Source: Benzoatithermus flavus | GTDB lineage: Bacteria; Pseudomonadota; Alphaproteobacteria; Geminicoccales; Geminicoccaceae | NCBI RefSeq assembly: GCF_037908215.1 | Contig: NZ_JBBLZC010000017.1 | Location: 1 to 64,000, forward strand | Direction: 5' to 3' | Length of the DNA: 64,000 nucleotides | Part shown: positions 9,726 to 18,817 of the stretch, piece by piece | Layout of the letters: every line of letters starts with the position of its first letter | Numbering within the stretch: the first letter of the stretch is position 1 | Made by a program: the position numbers and the translations under genes | Notes under the pieces: generated by a model | Database searches by the model: none | Seen by the model: the letters and a program-made list of their open reading frames with translations, nothing else | Told to the model about the DNA's origin: nothing

Positions 9726-10942
9726 CCGCGTGCCGCCGCAGCCGGGCCGCGGCGCTGCGGCAGAAGCGAGCGCAGCCGGCCGAGCTGATAATCGAGCCAG
9801 AAGGCGAAGCGCGGGTCGGGCACCCTGGTCGCGGTGCGGACGAACGCCACGAGCGAGCCCAGAGCGAAGATCGAGAACGGCACCCACAAGGCGAGCCAGC
9901 ACGGCAGCCTGTTGTTGTCGGCCAGCGATTCGCCGAGCTGGATCACTTGGTTGAAGGCGATGAGCACGGCGAGCCCGACCACGAGGCCGTAGGAGCGCTG
10001 CGCCCGCACCCGGCCGAGCGCCAGCGGAATGGCCATGAAGGGCAGCACCGGCAGGGCCAGGATGCGCACGAGGCGCCCGTTCAGCTCGGCCCGGATCTCC
10101 CAGGGCTTCACACCCGGCGGCGGATCGTTCCGCGCCGTCCAGAGCTCGAGCAGCGTCATCTCGCGCTCGTCCTCGCCGCGCGGCCGGAAGGCCTCGTCGG
10201 GGTTGCCGAACGTAGTGTCGAAGCTGCGGAACCGCGCCACGATCTCGCGCGGCCTGCCTTCGTCCGCCCCGCTCGCCTTCTCTTTGCTTCCGGCCGGGAC
10301 CAGAAGCTGCAGGCCATTCCGCAGCACCAGCACGATCGGGCTCACGGGCCCGCTGCGCTCGACGCGACCTTCCACCGCCGTCACGGTCAGGGCGTCGTCG
10401 CCGGGTTTGCCGCGATGGATGAACACCTTCCTCATCGCGGTCTTATCCTCGGAGAGGTCTTCCACCATGTAGGTGGTGTCGCGGACGGTGGTGAACAGCC
10501 CGCTCTGCAGAAGCGTGGTGAAGGAGGCGTTGGTGAGCGCGAAGGTCGCCGCACGATAGGCGTAGCGGCCATAGGGCTGGAGCTGGCTTACCAGGAACGC
10601 GGTCACCGCCGCGAGCAGGAAGGAGGCGATCAGGATCGGCCGCACGAGCCGGGCGAGGCCGGCGCCGGAGGCGTGCATCGCGGCGAGCTCGCCCTCGCGG
10701 CTGAGCCGGCTGAAGGTCAGGAGGATGCCGATGAAGAACGCTACCGGCAGCGCCAGCCCCATATAGTGTGGGACGAGATAGCCCAGCATCTCGAACACGA
10801 CGAACAGGCTGCCGCGCCAGCCGACCACGAGGTCGACGACGCGCAAGGTCCGCTCGGCGAGAAGGGCGATCAGCGCCACCAGGATCGTCGTGATCATGGG
10901 GCGCGCGATCTGACCCAGGAGATAACGGCTGTAGATCGACAT
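9722..10942 (-). CDS. lptF: LPS export ABC transporter permease LptF
   Basis: This 406-residue protein is the partner of LptG. It opens with the family's N-terminal helix (MSIYSRYLLGQIARPM), continues with VPHYMGLALPVAFFIGILLTF and RLSREGELAAMHASGAG, then a periplasmic jellyroll, and ends in three further membrane helices. The lptF-lptG order with four-base overlap is the usual arrangement. The 93 bases upstream separate it from the metallophosphoesterase gene and may hold its promoter, but no box is convincing. Confidence 0.92.
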   Translation of the reverse strand: MSIYSRYLLGQIARPMITTILVALIALLAERTLRVVDLVVGWRGSLFVVFEMLGYLVPHYMGLALPVAFFIGILLTFSRLSREGELAAMHASGAGLARLVRPILIASFLLAAVTAFLVSQLQPYGRYAYRAATFALTNASFTTLLQSGLFTTVRDTTYMVEDLSEDKTAMRKVFIHRGKPGDDALTVTAVEGRVERSGPVSPIVLVLRNGLQLLVPAGSKEKASGADEGRPREIVARFRSFDTTFGNPDEAFRPRGEDEREMTLLELWTARNDPPPGVKPWEIRAELNGRLVRILALPVLPFMAIPLALGRVRAQRSYGLVVGLAVLIAFNQVIQLGESLADNNRLPCWLALWVPFSIFALGSLVAFVRTATRVPDPRFAFWLDYQLGRLRSLLPQRRGPAAAARG

Positions 10943-11035
10943 TTTCCGTCCCGAAGCCGACGCTGCGACCGAGCGGCATCGGCGGTGCCTCGCGTGTGCC
11001 GGCCCGAGCCTATTAGCCGGTCGGCGGGAAGGCGG

Positions 11036-11986
11036 CTAGCTCGCCGCGGTGGCGAGTCGGATACCAGCCTCGCCACTTCCCTGTCGCAGACACCGCTTGA
11101 ACACGCGAGCGAAGCTGCCGGTCGTCGGATCGAAGCGGCGCAGCTCGAGATCGATCGCCCAACCGTGATCGGTAGGTGCCAGATCGTAGACGATGTAGCC
11201 GCCTTCGTGGTGCCGGTCGCCGCCGTGGAGCGAGGCGGAAGGAGCGCCGACGACCGGGACCGCGCCGCCGTCCGGCGCCGGAAGCGCGCCGAGCTGGAAG
11301 ACGTGCTGGTGGCCGCACAGCACGAGCTCGGCGCGCCGGCGCTTCAGGACGGCCCCGAACGCGTCGGCGTCGACCAGGCGCCGCCGGTAGTCGGTCATGG
11401 TGGCGACCGGCGGATGGTGCAGGAGCACGACCCGGCAGGCGTCGTCGTCGAGCGTGTCGAGCAGACGGTCGAGGGCACCGAGCTGCCGCCGGCCGAGACG
11501 GCCGGTCGCGAAGGTGGGCGGTGTGGCGACGGCGGTCGAGAGGCCGATCAGGACGATGTCGCCGCGCCGGCGCACGAACGGGAACGCCTGGCGCTCGTCG
11601 CCGCTGCATTCGGTGCCGTCGCCGCACATGTAGTCCGACCAGTGCGCCCAGGCCTCGCGCCACTTCATCTCGACATAGGCGTCGTGGTTGCCCGGAATGA
11701 CGGTGATCCAGTCGGGTCCGCCGAGCTGGCGCAGCCAGGCCGCCGCCTGCACGAACTCGGCCGGCAGCGAGATGTTGACGAGGTCGCCCGTGATCGCGAC
11801 GTGGTCGGGCGCCTGCTCCCTGAGATCGGCCACGAGCGCGTCCAGCACCTCGCGCCGATGCACCCGGTAGCGCCGTCGCTGCCAGGACAGATAGCCGAGG
11901 ACGCGCTGGTTCAGGAGCGCGCGCGGGCTGACGCGTGGCAATGGCGCCAGATGCAGGTCCGAAAGGTGCGCGAGGCGGAAGGTCAT
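11036..11986 (-). CDS. Metallophosphoesterase (calcineurin-like)
   Basis: This 316-residue cytosolic protein carries the full metal-binding set of the calcineurin-like family: SDLHL at the N-terminus, ITGDLVN, PGNHD, LLHHPP and CGHQHV. Proteins of this kind include CpdA-type cyclic-nucleotide phosphodiesterases and other phosphohydrolases, and sequence alone does not separate them. ATG 11986 starts immediately before the first strand. It lies between the AI-2E-type gene and lptF on the same strand. Confidence 0.87.
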   Translation of the reverse strand: MTFRLAHLSDLHLAPLPRVSPRALLNQRVLGYLSWQRRRYRVHRREVLDALVADLREQAPDHVAITGDLVNISLPAEFVQAAAWLRQLGGPDWITVIPGNHDAYVEMKWREAWAHWSDYMCGDGTECSGDERQAFPFVRRRGDIVLIGLSTAVATPPTFATGRLGRRQLGALDRLLDTLDDDACRVVLLHHPPVATMTDYRRRLVDADAFGAVLKRRRAELVLCGHQHVFQLGALPAPDGGAVPVVGAPSASLHGGDRHHEGGYIVYDLAPTDHGWAIDLELRRFDPTTGSFARVFKRCLRQGSGEAGIRLATAAS

Positions 11987-12038
11987 CCGGGCGTCCGAGG
12001 CGGGCAGCAGGGGTTCTTACGCAAGCGCGGCGGAAGCG

Positions 12039-13172
12039 TCAATTTCGCCGGCCGACCGCTTCGGCCTCGACCGGCGTCGGGACCGGTCCCCCGGCTTCTC
12101 CCGCTTCGGGCCGATCGCTCGTGCTCCATTCCGCGACCAGCGCGAAGGCGACACCGAGAAGCGTGGGCCCCAGAAAGATGCCGATGAAGCCGAAGGCGAG
12201 CGCCCCGCCGATGACGCCCAGGAACACGAGCAGCAGCGGCATCCGGCTCTCCCGGCTGATGAGATAGGGCCGGAGCAGGTTGTCGACCCCGCTGATCACG
12301 AAGAAGCCGTAAATGCCGAGGAAGACGGCCCAGCCCAGTTGGCCGGTCCAGAGCAGCCAGAACGCCGCCGGGATCCAGACCAGGGGCGGGCCCATCGGGA
12401 TCAGGCCCAGGATGAAGGTGACGAAGCCCAGGAACAGCCCGCCCGGTATGCCGGCGAGGTAGAAGCCTATGCCGGCGAGGATGCCCTGCGCGATCGCGGT
12501 ACCGACCACGCCGTAGATGACACCCCGGATCGTGTCGCCGGTGACGAGAAGAAGATGATGCGCGCGCTCGCCCAGGATGCGCTGGCCGAGGTAGCGCACC
12601 CGGTCCACGACCTCGATACCGTCGCGATAGAGAAAGAAGGCCGCGAGCACGCTCAGGCTGATCTCGAGCACGGCGGCACCGATCCCCAGCCCGGCCTGGA
12701 TCGCGAGATCGCGTGCAGGCGCTATGTAGGGCTTGATGAAGGCGGCGAAGGCCACCGTGTCGCTCGCGAACTGCCGCCAGGCAGCATCCAGCTCGGGCCC
12801 GAACAGCGGCAGGTCGACCACCCAGGGCGGCGGCGGCGGCGGACCGTACTCGATGAGCTGCCGCACGCTCTCGGCCCCGGCCGTCACCGTGTCGGCCATG
12901 GTGGTGGCGACGAGGGCCAGGGGCAGGACGAAGCCCAGCACCAGCGCCAGCGTCATGAGAAGCGCCGCGAGCGAGCGCCGATGCTGCAGCCGGGCCTCCA
13001 GCCCGGCATAGGCCGGCCAGGTCGCATAAGCGAGGATCATGGCCCAGAGCAGGGCCGAGAAGAACGGCTTGAGCACCAGCACGCAGCCGATGGCGAGCAG
13101 CGCCAGCCCCGCCAGCGCTGCGATCGTCTCGATGCGCCAGCCGACCACGAGCGTCCGCGCGTCGTTCCTCAT
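12039..13172 (-). CDS. AI-2E family transporter (PerM/TqsA-like)
   Basis: This 377-residue membrane protein matches the AI-2E transporter/UPF0118 family. It has about eight hydrophobic helices, a soluble insert around residues 110-165, and the conserved C-terminal parts GFVTFILGLIPMGPPLVW and GVDNLLRPYLISR. Members export small molecules or ions; the AI-2 role applies only to some. ATG 13172 precedes a short hydrophilic lead and the first helix. An unusual run of six prolines (GPPPPPPWVVDLP) sits in the soluble insert. It is divergent from typA. Confidence 0.87.
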   Translation of the reverse strand: MRNDARTLVVGWRIETIAALAGLALLAIGCVLVLKPFFSALLWAMILAYATWPAYAGLEARLQHRRSLAALLMTLALVLGFVLPLALVATTMADTVTAGAESVRQLIEYGPPPPPPWVVDLPLFGPELDAAWRQFASDTVAFAAFIKPYIAPARDLAIQAGLGIGAAVLEISLSVLAAFFLYRDGIEVVDRVRYLGQRILGERAHHLLLVTGDTIRGVIYGVVGTAIAQGILAGIGFYLAGIPGGLFLGFVTFILGLIPMGPPLVWIPAAFWLLWTGQLGWAVFLGIYGFFVISGVDNLLRPYLISRESRMPLLLVFLGVIGGALAFGFIGIFLGPTLLGVAFALVAEWSTSDRPEAGEAGGPVPTPVEAEAVGRRN

Positions 13173-13446
13173 CGAGGTGGCCTCGAAAGCGGCCGCGGCC
13201 GGAGGCGGCGGGTCATTCCATTCTCCTCGCTGCACGAGCTGCCGCAACCCGAACGGTCGCGGCGGCTCGCCATAGGTCGCCCTTCGCCATTCCTTCGGCA
13301 AGGACCAGGGGTGAGACCGCGTCACGACGGCACCAGCATCTCTGCCGCCTTGGCGTCGGCCCTCGCCGTGCTTATATCCGGGCTCACCGTGGCGGAAAGG
13401 CCGCGGATCCTCTTCTCGTGCCATCCTCTCCCTCGAAGCGGAACCC

Positions 13447-15270
13447 ATGGATCTGCGCAACATCGCGATCATCGCGCACGTCGACCACGGCAAGACCACT
13501 CTCGTCGACCGTCTCCTGCAGCAATCCGGCACGTTCCGCGAGAACCAGCAGGTTCAGGAGCGGGCGATGGACAGCAACGATCTCGAGCGCGAGCGCGGGA
13601 TCACCATCCTCGCGAAATGCACCTCGGTGGTCTGGAAGGGGGTGCGGATCAACATCGTCGACACGCCGGGCCACGCCGATTTCGGCGGCGAAGTGGAGCG
13701 CATCCTCTCGATGGTGGATAGCTGCCTTCTGCTCGTGGACGCGGCCGAGGGCCCGATGCCGCAGACCAAGTTCGTCCTCGGCAAGGCGCTGAAGCAGGGT
13801 TTGAGGCCCATCGTCGTCATCAACAAGGTCGACAAGCCCGAGCAGCGTGCCGAGGAGGTGCTGAACGAGGTGTTCGATCTCTTCGCGGCGCTCGATGCCG
13901 ACGAGCACCAGCTCGACTTCCCGCACGTCTATGCCAGCGCCAAGCACGGCTGGGCCGTGCGCGAGCTCGGTGACCCGCAAGAGGATCTGGCCCCTCTCTT
14001 CGATCTCATCGTGAGCCACGTGCCCGCCCCGGCCCGGGACACGGAAGGGCCGTTCCGCATGCTCGCCACCACGCTCGAGGCCAATCCCTATCTCGGTCGG
14101 CTGCTCACCGGCCGCATCACCTCGGGCCGCCTCAGGCCGAATGCGACCCTGAAGGCGCTCACCCGCGACGGCGAGCCGATCGAGCAGGCGCGCGTCACCA
14201 AGATCCTCGCCTTCCGCGGCCTGGAGCGCCAGCCGATCGAGGAGGCCGAGGCCGGCGACATCGTCGCCATCGCGGGCTTCACCAAGGCCACCGTCGCCGA
14301 CACGCTGTGCGACCTCGCCGTCGATGCTCCGCTCCCGGCCCAGCCGATCGACCCCTCCACGATCGTCATGACCTTCTCGGTCAACGACGGTCCCTATGCC
14401 GGCCAGGACGGTACCAAGGTCACCTCGCGCCAGATCTGGGACCGGCTCAAGCGCGAGGCCGAAGGCAACGTCGCGATCCAGGTCAAGGAGAGCGAGGAGC
14501 GCGACGCGTTCGAGGTCGCGGGCCGCGGCGAGCTCCAGCTCGCGGTGCTGATCGAGACCATGCGCCGCGAGGGCTACGAGCTCTGCGTCGGCCGGCCGCG
14601 CGTGGTCATGAAGACCGACCCCGTCACCGGCGAGCGGCTCGAGCCCGTCGAGGAGGTGGTGATCGACGTCGACGAGGATTTCGCCGGCGTGGTGGTCGAG
14701 AAGCTCACCGCACGCCGCGCCGAGCTCGAGGACATGCGCCCCGCCGGTGCGGGCAAGCAGCGTCTCGTGTTCCACGCCCCCTCGCGCGCGCTCATCGGCT
14801 ATCACGGCGAATTCCTGACCGACACGCGCGGCACGGGTGTGCTCAACCGCGTGTTCCACGGCTACGAGCCCTTCAAGGGTGCCATCCAGCAGCGCTACAC
14901 CGGCGTGCTGATCTCCTCCGAGCAGGGCGAGGCGGTGGCTTATGCCTTGTGGAACCTGGAGGATCGGGGGCCGATGTTCATCGGGCCGGGCGAGAAGGTC
15001 TATTCCGGCATGATCATCGGCGAGCACACCCGCGGCAACGACCTCGAGGTCAACCCGCTCCGGGCGAAGAAGCTCACGAACATCCGTGCCGCCGGCAAGG
15101 ACGACAACGTGCTTTTGACCCCGCCCGTCCGCATGACGCTGGAGAAGGCGATCGCCTACATCGCCGACGACGAGCTGGTCGAGGTGACACCCAAGGCGAT
15201 CCGGCTCCGGAAACGCCATCTCGATCCGCACGAGCGCAAGAAGGCCGCGCGACAGAAAGAGGTCGCCTGA
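13447..15270 (+). CDS. typA: Ribosome-associated GTPase TypA/BipA
   Basis: This encodes 607 residues, the normal size for TypA/BipA, a translational GTPase that assists ribosome assembly and stress adaptation. The G-domain is complete: P-loop AHVDHGKTT, switch-I region ERERGITI, DTPGHADFGGE and NKVDKPEQR. The C-terminal BipA-specific part includes RALIGYHGEFLTDTRGTG and PVRMTLEKAIAYI. ATG 13447 gives the canonical N-terminus MDLRNIAIIAHVDHG. It seems to be a single-gene unit; no clear terminator follows. Confidence 0.96.
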   Translation: MDLRNIAIIAHVDHGKTTLVDRLLQQSGTFRENQQVQERAMDSNDLERERGITILAKCTSVVWKGVRINIVDTPGHADFGGEVERILSMVDSCLLLVDAAEGPMPQTKFVLGKALKQGLRPIVVINKVDKPEQRAEEVLNEVFDLFAALDADEHQLDFPHVYASAKHGWAVRELGDPQEDLAPLFDLIVSHVPAPARDTEGPFRMLATTLEANPYLGRLLTGRITSGRLRPNATLKALTRDGEPIEQARVTKILAFRGLERQPIEEAEAGDIVAIAGFTKATVADTLCDLAVDAPLPAQPIDPSTIVMTFSVNDGPYAGQDGTKVTSRQIWDRLKREAEGNVAIQVKESEERDAFEVAGRGELQLAVLIETMRREGYELCVGRPRVVMKTDPVTGERLEPVEEVVIDVDEDFAGVVVEKLTARRAELEDMRPAGAGKQRLVFHAPSRALIGYHGEFLTDTRGTGVLNRVFHGYEPFKGAIQQRYTGVLISSEQGEAVAYALWNLEDRGPMFIGPGEKVYSGMIIGEHTRGNDLEVNPLRAKKLTNIRAAGKDDNVLLTPPVRMTLEKAIAYIADDELVEVTPKAIRLRKRHLDPHERKKAARQKEVA

Positions 15271-15523
15271 CGCCCGAGGACGCCCGCCCCGCGCAGGCGT
15301 CGCCGTCTCGACGACCGCTTGCGGCCATGGTCCATCCATCTGCTCGCGCTCGTTCCGATCGGCCGCTCCGACCAGCCCGTGGACCGCGAGCGCGCGCGGA
15401 GCGCGCCGTCGCAGCGCCGTTGCCTTCGGTCGCGCCATGCGCGAAGGCCGGAGGGCGCGACGTGGCGGTGAGCGCGGCGGCCTGTCGATCCCGAACGACC
15501 GACCGCAGCCCTTCGCGCTGCTC

Positions 15524-15690
15524 ACGCCGATGGACGCGGCGCTCGCTCTCTACTACAAGGACAACGTCATCGGCGGCCCGGGCGCGTTCGTGATCCCGAC
15601 GCGGCACTTCGTCGACCGCCGCGGCGATCCCGAGCAAGCCGATCCGCGAGATCGCCGGCCGCGGCCTGCCGCTGAGCTCGCTCGCCGTCC
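15524..15690 (+). pseudogene. DUF1194-like C-terminal remnant, frameshifted
   Basis: A fragment reading LALYYKDNVIGGPGAFVIP resembles the last part of DUF1194 (von Willebrand A-like) proteins. Right after it the frame breaks at about 15620, and the match continues one frame on as REIAGRGLPLSS. The N-terminal two thirds of the family is absent from the preceding 250 bases. This is read as a decayed gene lying between typA and the thioesterase gene. The family match is from memory of the motif. Confidence 0.6.
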
Positions 15691-15742
15691 GTCGAGCCGG
15701 AGCGGCCGGGCCGGTCATGCGAGCGAGAAAGGACGGGGATCG

Positions 15743-16174
15743 GTGGACAGGCCGCAGCTCACGGCGGAGGAGTTCGAGGCGCTGGCGACGCAGGGAGTCC
15801 CCTATGTCGGCCAGCTCGGCTGCCGGGTCGAGCGGTTCGAGCCCGGCCGGGTCGACGTGCGGCTGCCCTGCAACGAGCTCATCTTGCGGCCGGGCGGCAC
15901 GGTGTGCGGGCCCGCCATGATGGGCCTCGCCGACATCACGCTCTACGGCGTCGTCCTGTCGCTGATCGGCCGGGTCGAGCTCGCGGTCACGACCGACCTC
16001 GACGTCCACTTCCTCGCCAAGCCCCGTCCCGGCGACCTCATCGGCCACGGGCGCATCCTGCGGCTCGGCCGGGTGCTCGCCGTGGGCGAGGTGACGATCA
16101 CGAGCGCTGCGAACGAGGGCGAGGCGGTGGCGCACGCAGTCGGCACCTACGCCATCCCCGCCCCGCGGCGCTGA
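15743..16174 (+). CDS. PaaI-family hotdog thioesterase
   Basis: This is a 143-residue hotdog-fold protein, a likely acyl-CoA thioesterase. The family pattern is seen in LRPGGTVCGPAMMGLADITLY and TTDLDVHFLAKPRPGDLIGHGRI. The GTG at 15743 follows AAAGGACGGGG and gives MDRPQLTAEEFEAL. A longer reading from further upstream would run through the DUF1194 remnant and is rejected. Substrate is unknown. Confidence 0.85.
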   Translation: MDRPQLTAEEFEALATQGVPYVGQLGCRVERFEPGRVDVRLPCNELILRPGGTVCGPAMMGLADITLYGVVLSLIGRVELAVTTDLDVHFLAKPRPGDLIGHGRILRLGRVLAVGEVTITSAANEGEAVAHAVGTYAIPAPRR

Positions 16175-16208
16175 GCGATGACACGGGCTCGGCAGGCCAG
16201 ACAGGGCG

Positions 16209-16237
16209 TTGACAGAAACGGCCGGAACGCCTAGAGA
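16209..16237 (+). promoter_or_regulatory. Putative sigma-70 promoter of rplM-rpsI
   Basis: TTGACA at 16209-16214 and TAGAGA at 16232-16237 are separated by 17 bases. This is a perfect -35 box with an acceptable -10 box, about 115 bases ahead of rplM. The long leader could host ribosomal-protein autoregulation, but no specific fold was identified. Confidence 0.55.
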
Positions 16238-16352
16238 TGCCCGCCACGGGCGAAGGCGGCGCCTTCGCGCCGATATCTTGTTGCCGGCTGAAATCCGTGG
16301 CGGGTGGATCCTTCTGCCCCTGGATCGGCAGAACGAGCGGGCTGTTACCTGC

Positions 16353-16829
16353 ATGAAGACGTACACCGCACGGCCCAGCGAGATCGAGCGGGGCTGGTAC
16401 CTCATCGACGCCGAAGGCCTCGTCCTCGGCCGGCTGGCTGCCATCCTCGCCAACCGGTTGCGGGGCAAGCACAAGGCCATCTACACCCCGCACATGGACT
16501 GTGGTGACCACATCGTGGTCATCAACGCCGAGAAGGTGGTCCTGACCGGCAAGAAGCGGACCCAGAAGATCTACTACCACCACACCGGCTATCCCGGCGG
16601 GATCAAGGAGCGTCGTGCCGACAAGGTGCTCGACGGCCGGTTCCCGGAGCGGGTGATCGAGGCCGCGGTGAAGCGGATGGTGCCGAAGGGTCCCCTGGGG
16701 CGCGACGTGCTCAGGAAGCTCCACGTCTACAAGGGCGGCGAGCACCCTCATGCCGGCCAGCAGCCGCAGAAGCTCGACATCGCCGCCATGAACCGCAAGA
16801 ACTCGACGCTGGAGGCCGCCCATGGCTGA
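16353..16829 (+). CDS. rplM: 50S ribosomal protein L13
   Basis: This 158-residue protein is L13, an early-assembly protein of the large ribosomal subunit. WYLIDAEGLVLGRLA, NRLRGKHKAIYTPHMDCGDH and YHHTGYPGGIKE are diagnostic, and MVPKGPLGRDVLRKLHVYKG closes the domain. ATG 16353 gives the standard start MKTYTARPSEIERGW. It overlaps rpsI by eight bases, as in the conserved rplM-rpsI operon. Confidence 0.97.
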   Translation: MKTYTARPSEIERGWYLIDAEGLVLGRLAAILANRLRGKHKAIYTPHMDCGDHIVVINAEKVVLTGKKRTQKIYYHHTGYPGGIKERRADKVLDGRFPERVIEAAVKRMVPKGPLGRDVLRKLHVYKGGEHPHAGQQPQKLDIAAMNRKNSTLEAAHG

Positions 16830-17307
16830 GCTTCGTGAGGGCCTCTCGGGCCTCGCCCGCCTGAAGGCCGCGATCCCGGCCGAGCAGCCGGTCGAGCCCA
16901 AAGAGCCCAAGCTCGACGCGTTCGGCCGCGCCTACGCCACCGGCCGCCGCAAGGACGCGGTGGCGCGGGTCTGGGTGAAGGCCGGCACGGGCAAGTTCAC
17001 CGTCAACGGCAAGGACATGGCGCAGTACTTCGCCCGTCCGACGCTGCAGATGATCATCGGCCAGCCCTTCGGTGTGACCAACCGGGTCGGCCAGTACGAC
17101 GTGGTGTGCACCGTGACCGGCGGTGGTCTCTCGGGTCAGGCCGGCGCCGTGCGCCACGGCCTCAGCCGGGCGCTCATCAACTACGACCCGACGCTGCGTC
17201 CGCTGCTCAAGTCCGGTGGCTTTCTCACCCGCGACGACCGCGAGGTCGAGCGCAAGAAGTACGGCCGCGCCAAGGCCCGCCGCAGCTTCCAGTTCAGCAA
17301 GCGCTGA
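16822..17307 (+). CDS. rpsI: 30S ribosomal protein S9
   Basis: This 161-residue protein is S9, whose C-terminal tail reaches the decoding centre. It has an N-terminal extension of about 35 residues typical of alphaproteobacteria, then YATGRRKDAVARVWVK, GGLSGQAGAVRHGLSRAL and the basic tail KKYGRAKARRSFQFSKR. It starts inside the end of rplM and is followed at once by a strong terminator. Confidence 0.97.
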   Translation: MAELREGLSGLARLKAAIPAEQPVEPKEPKLDAFGRAYATGRRKDAVARVWVKAGTGKFTVNGKDMAQYFARPTLQMIIGQPFGVTNRVGQYDVVCTVTGGGLSGQAGAVRHGLSRALINYDPTLRPLLKSGGFLTRDDREVERKKYGRAKARRSFQFSKR

Positions 17308-17333
17308 GCCGCTCTCACCGGTTGGTGCGGCGA

Positions 17334-17369
17334 GGGCCGGCCCCCACGCGGGGCCGGCCCTTGCCTTTT
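17334..17369 (+). terminator. Rho-independent terminator after rpsI
   Basis: An 11-base-pair perfect stem (17334-17344 with 17350-17360; GGGCCGGCCCC) closes a five-base loop and is followed by TTGCCTTTT. It stands 26 bases after the rpsI stop and ends the rplM-rpsI transcript. Confidence 0.85.
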
Positions 17370-17439
17370 CCCGCCGGGCTGGACGCCGGCCGCGCGCCGC
17401 CCGATAACCGCAGGGCGCGGAACGTGCTGCGGAGGCTCC

Positions 17440-18360
17440 ATGATCATCGTGCCCGGCTCGGTCAATGCCGATCTCCTGTTCAAGGTGGCGCGGCTACCGC
17501 GGCCGGGCGAGACCGTGCTCTGCCCCGGCTACGTCATGGCGCCGGGCGGCAAGGGCGCCAACCAGGCCGCGGCCGCCGCCAAGGCCGGCGCCGACGTCCG
17601 CTTCGTGGGCCATGTCGGTGACGACGCTTACGGGTCGGTCCTGCGCGGCCTGCTCCAGGATGCCGGGGTAGGCTGCGAACTCCTCGCCGTCTCGCGACGG
17701 CCGACCGCGATCGCCGTGATCGGCGTCGACGAGGCCGGCGAGAACGCGATCATCGTCGGCAGCGGCGCCAATCTCGATACGGCTGCGCATCAGATCCCCG
17801 ACGCCCTGCTCGGCCCCGGCACGACCGTCCTGTGCCAGAACGAGATCCGGCGCGAGGAGACCTTCGCGGCTCTCGTCCGCGCCAAGGCGAGAGGGGCGCG
17901 TACCGTCCTCAACATGGCGCCGGCCGGGCCCGTGCCCGCGGAGGTGCTGCGCGCGCTCGACGTCCTCGTCGTCAACGAACTCGAGGCCGAGATCGTGGCG
18001 GGCGCTCCGGGCGAGGGGCCCGAAGCCGCGGCCCGGCTGCTGGCCGGCAGGCACGGGCTCGCCTGCATCGTCACCCTGGGCGGTGCCGGCTGCCTCGCCG
18101 TCGCCCGCGCCGAGGCCTGGCGCGTGCCGGTGCTGCCGATCCGGCCGGTCGACACCACGGGGGCCGGGGACGCCTTCGTAGGTGCGCTCGCCGCCTGGCT
18201 CGACGGCGGTGCTCCGCTCCTCGATGCGCTCCGTGCCGCCAGCGTCGCCGCCGCCTGCACCTGCGAGGCCGTGGGTGCCCAGACCGCCCAGCCGCGCCGC
18301 GCCGTCATCGAGGCGCGCCTTCCCGACCTGCCACCGGCGACGGCGCTCGGCAGCGTCTGA
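17440..18360 (+). CDS. Ribokinase-like PfkB family carbohydrate kinase
   Basis: This encodes 306 residues of the PfkB/ribokinase family, which phosphorylates a sugar with ATP. It shows the N-terminal signature GGKGANQAAAAAKAGA and the C-terminal DTTGAGDAFVGALAAWL with the catalytic aspartate. GSVNADLLFKVARLPRPGET matches ribokinase closely, so ribose is a plausible substrate. The sugar ABC importer at 3.8-8.5 kb lacks its own kinase, but the genes are not adjacent, so any link is speculative. Confidence 0.88.
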   Translation: MIIVPGSVNADLLFKVARLPRPGETVLCPGYVMAPGGKGANQAAAAAKAGADVRFVGHVGDDAYGSVLRGLLQDAGVGCELLAVSRRPTAIAVIGVDEAGENAIIVGSGANLDTAAHQIPDALLGPGTTVLCQNEIRREETFAALVRAKARGARTVLNMAPAGPVPAEVLRALDVLVVNELEAEIVAGAPGEGPEAAARLLAGRHGLACIVTLGGAGCLAVARAEAWRVPVLPIRPVDTTGAGDAFVGALAAWLDGGAPLLDALRAASVAAACTCEAVGAQTAQPRRAVIEARLPDLPPATALGSV

Positions 18361-18513
18361 CCCGGTCTCGTCCTCGCTTCTGCCGAATGGCAGGGGGAAC
18401 GACCCGCCTCATCACGATGCGCCCCGCACGCCGGAGCGGCAGCGCCGTTCAGCGATCGCTAACGTCCCGTCGCTTATGCTCGACCCGTTCGGGTGGAGGA
18501 GACCGGGACGGCA

Positions 18514-18705
18514 ATGGTATACTGGGTGATCGGCAAGCTCGTGAACGCGGCCGATGTCGGCAGCGGCCGGCCGCGGATGCGGATGGTGGAGCGCCTCGGG
18601 CCGTTCGAGAGCCGCGAGGCCGCGGCGAGGGCGAGGGAGAGGGCGCGCGAGCGCTGGCGTGGTGAGCCCCGGCCGACGTTCGAGATCGTCTGCGACTTCG
18701 GTTGA
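18514..18705 (+). CDS. Small DUF4170-like protein
   Basis: This encodes a 63-residue protein: MVYWVIGKLVNAADVGS, then an arginine/alanine-rich helix after GPFESREAAARA, then PTFEIVCDF. The pattern of a short beta strand, a helix rich in Arg/Glu and a final strand fits DUF4170-type alphaproteobacterial proteins of unknown function. GGAGGAGA lies 12-19 bases before ATG 18514; a GTG at 18493 would overlap that site. It sits between the kinase and a thioesterase gene. Confidence 0.65.
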   Translation: MVYWVIGKLVNAADVGSGRPRMRMVERLGPFESREAAARARERARERWRGEPRPTFEIVCDFG

Positions 18706-18817
18706 CACGCGCGCCCCTTGCCGCCGAGCGCCGGATCGCCGAAAAGGCGTCCGTCCGGCAAGGGGCCGCCTGTCGCTTTCCCGGCCTCCTCGCCGCCCGG
18801 CCTGGAGGAGCACGTCC

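Noticed and set aside
9947..12187. 746-codon plus-strand open frame
   Set aside because: It runs antisense to lptF and the metallophosphoesterase gene and reads His/Arg/Glu-rich without a domain. Long shadow frames are expected at this GC content.
13384..15525. 713-codon minus-strand open frame
   Set aside because: It is the antisense of typA, which is intact and highly conserved.
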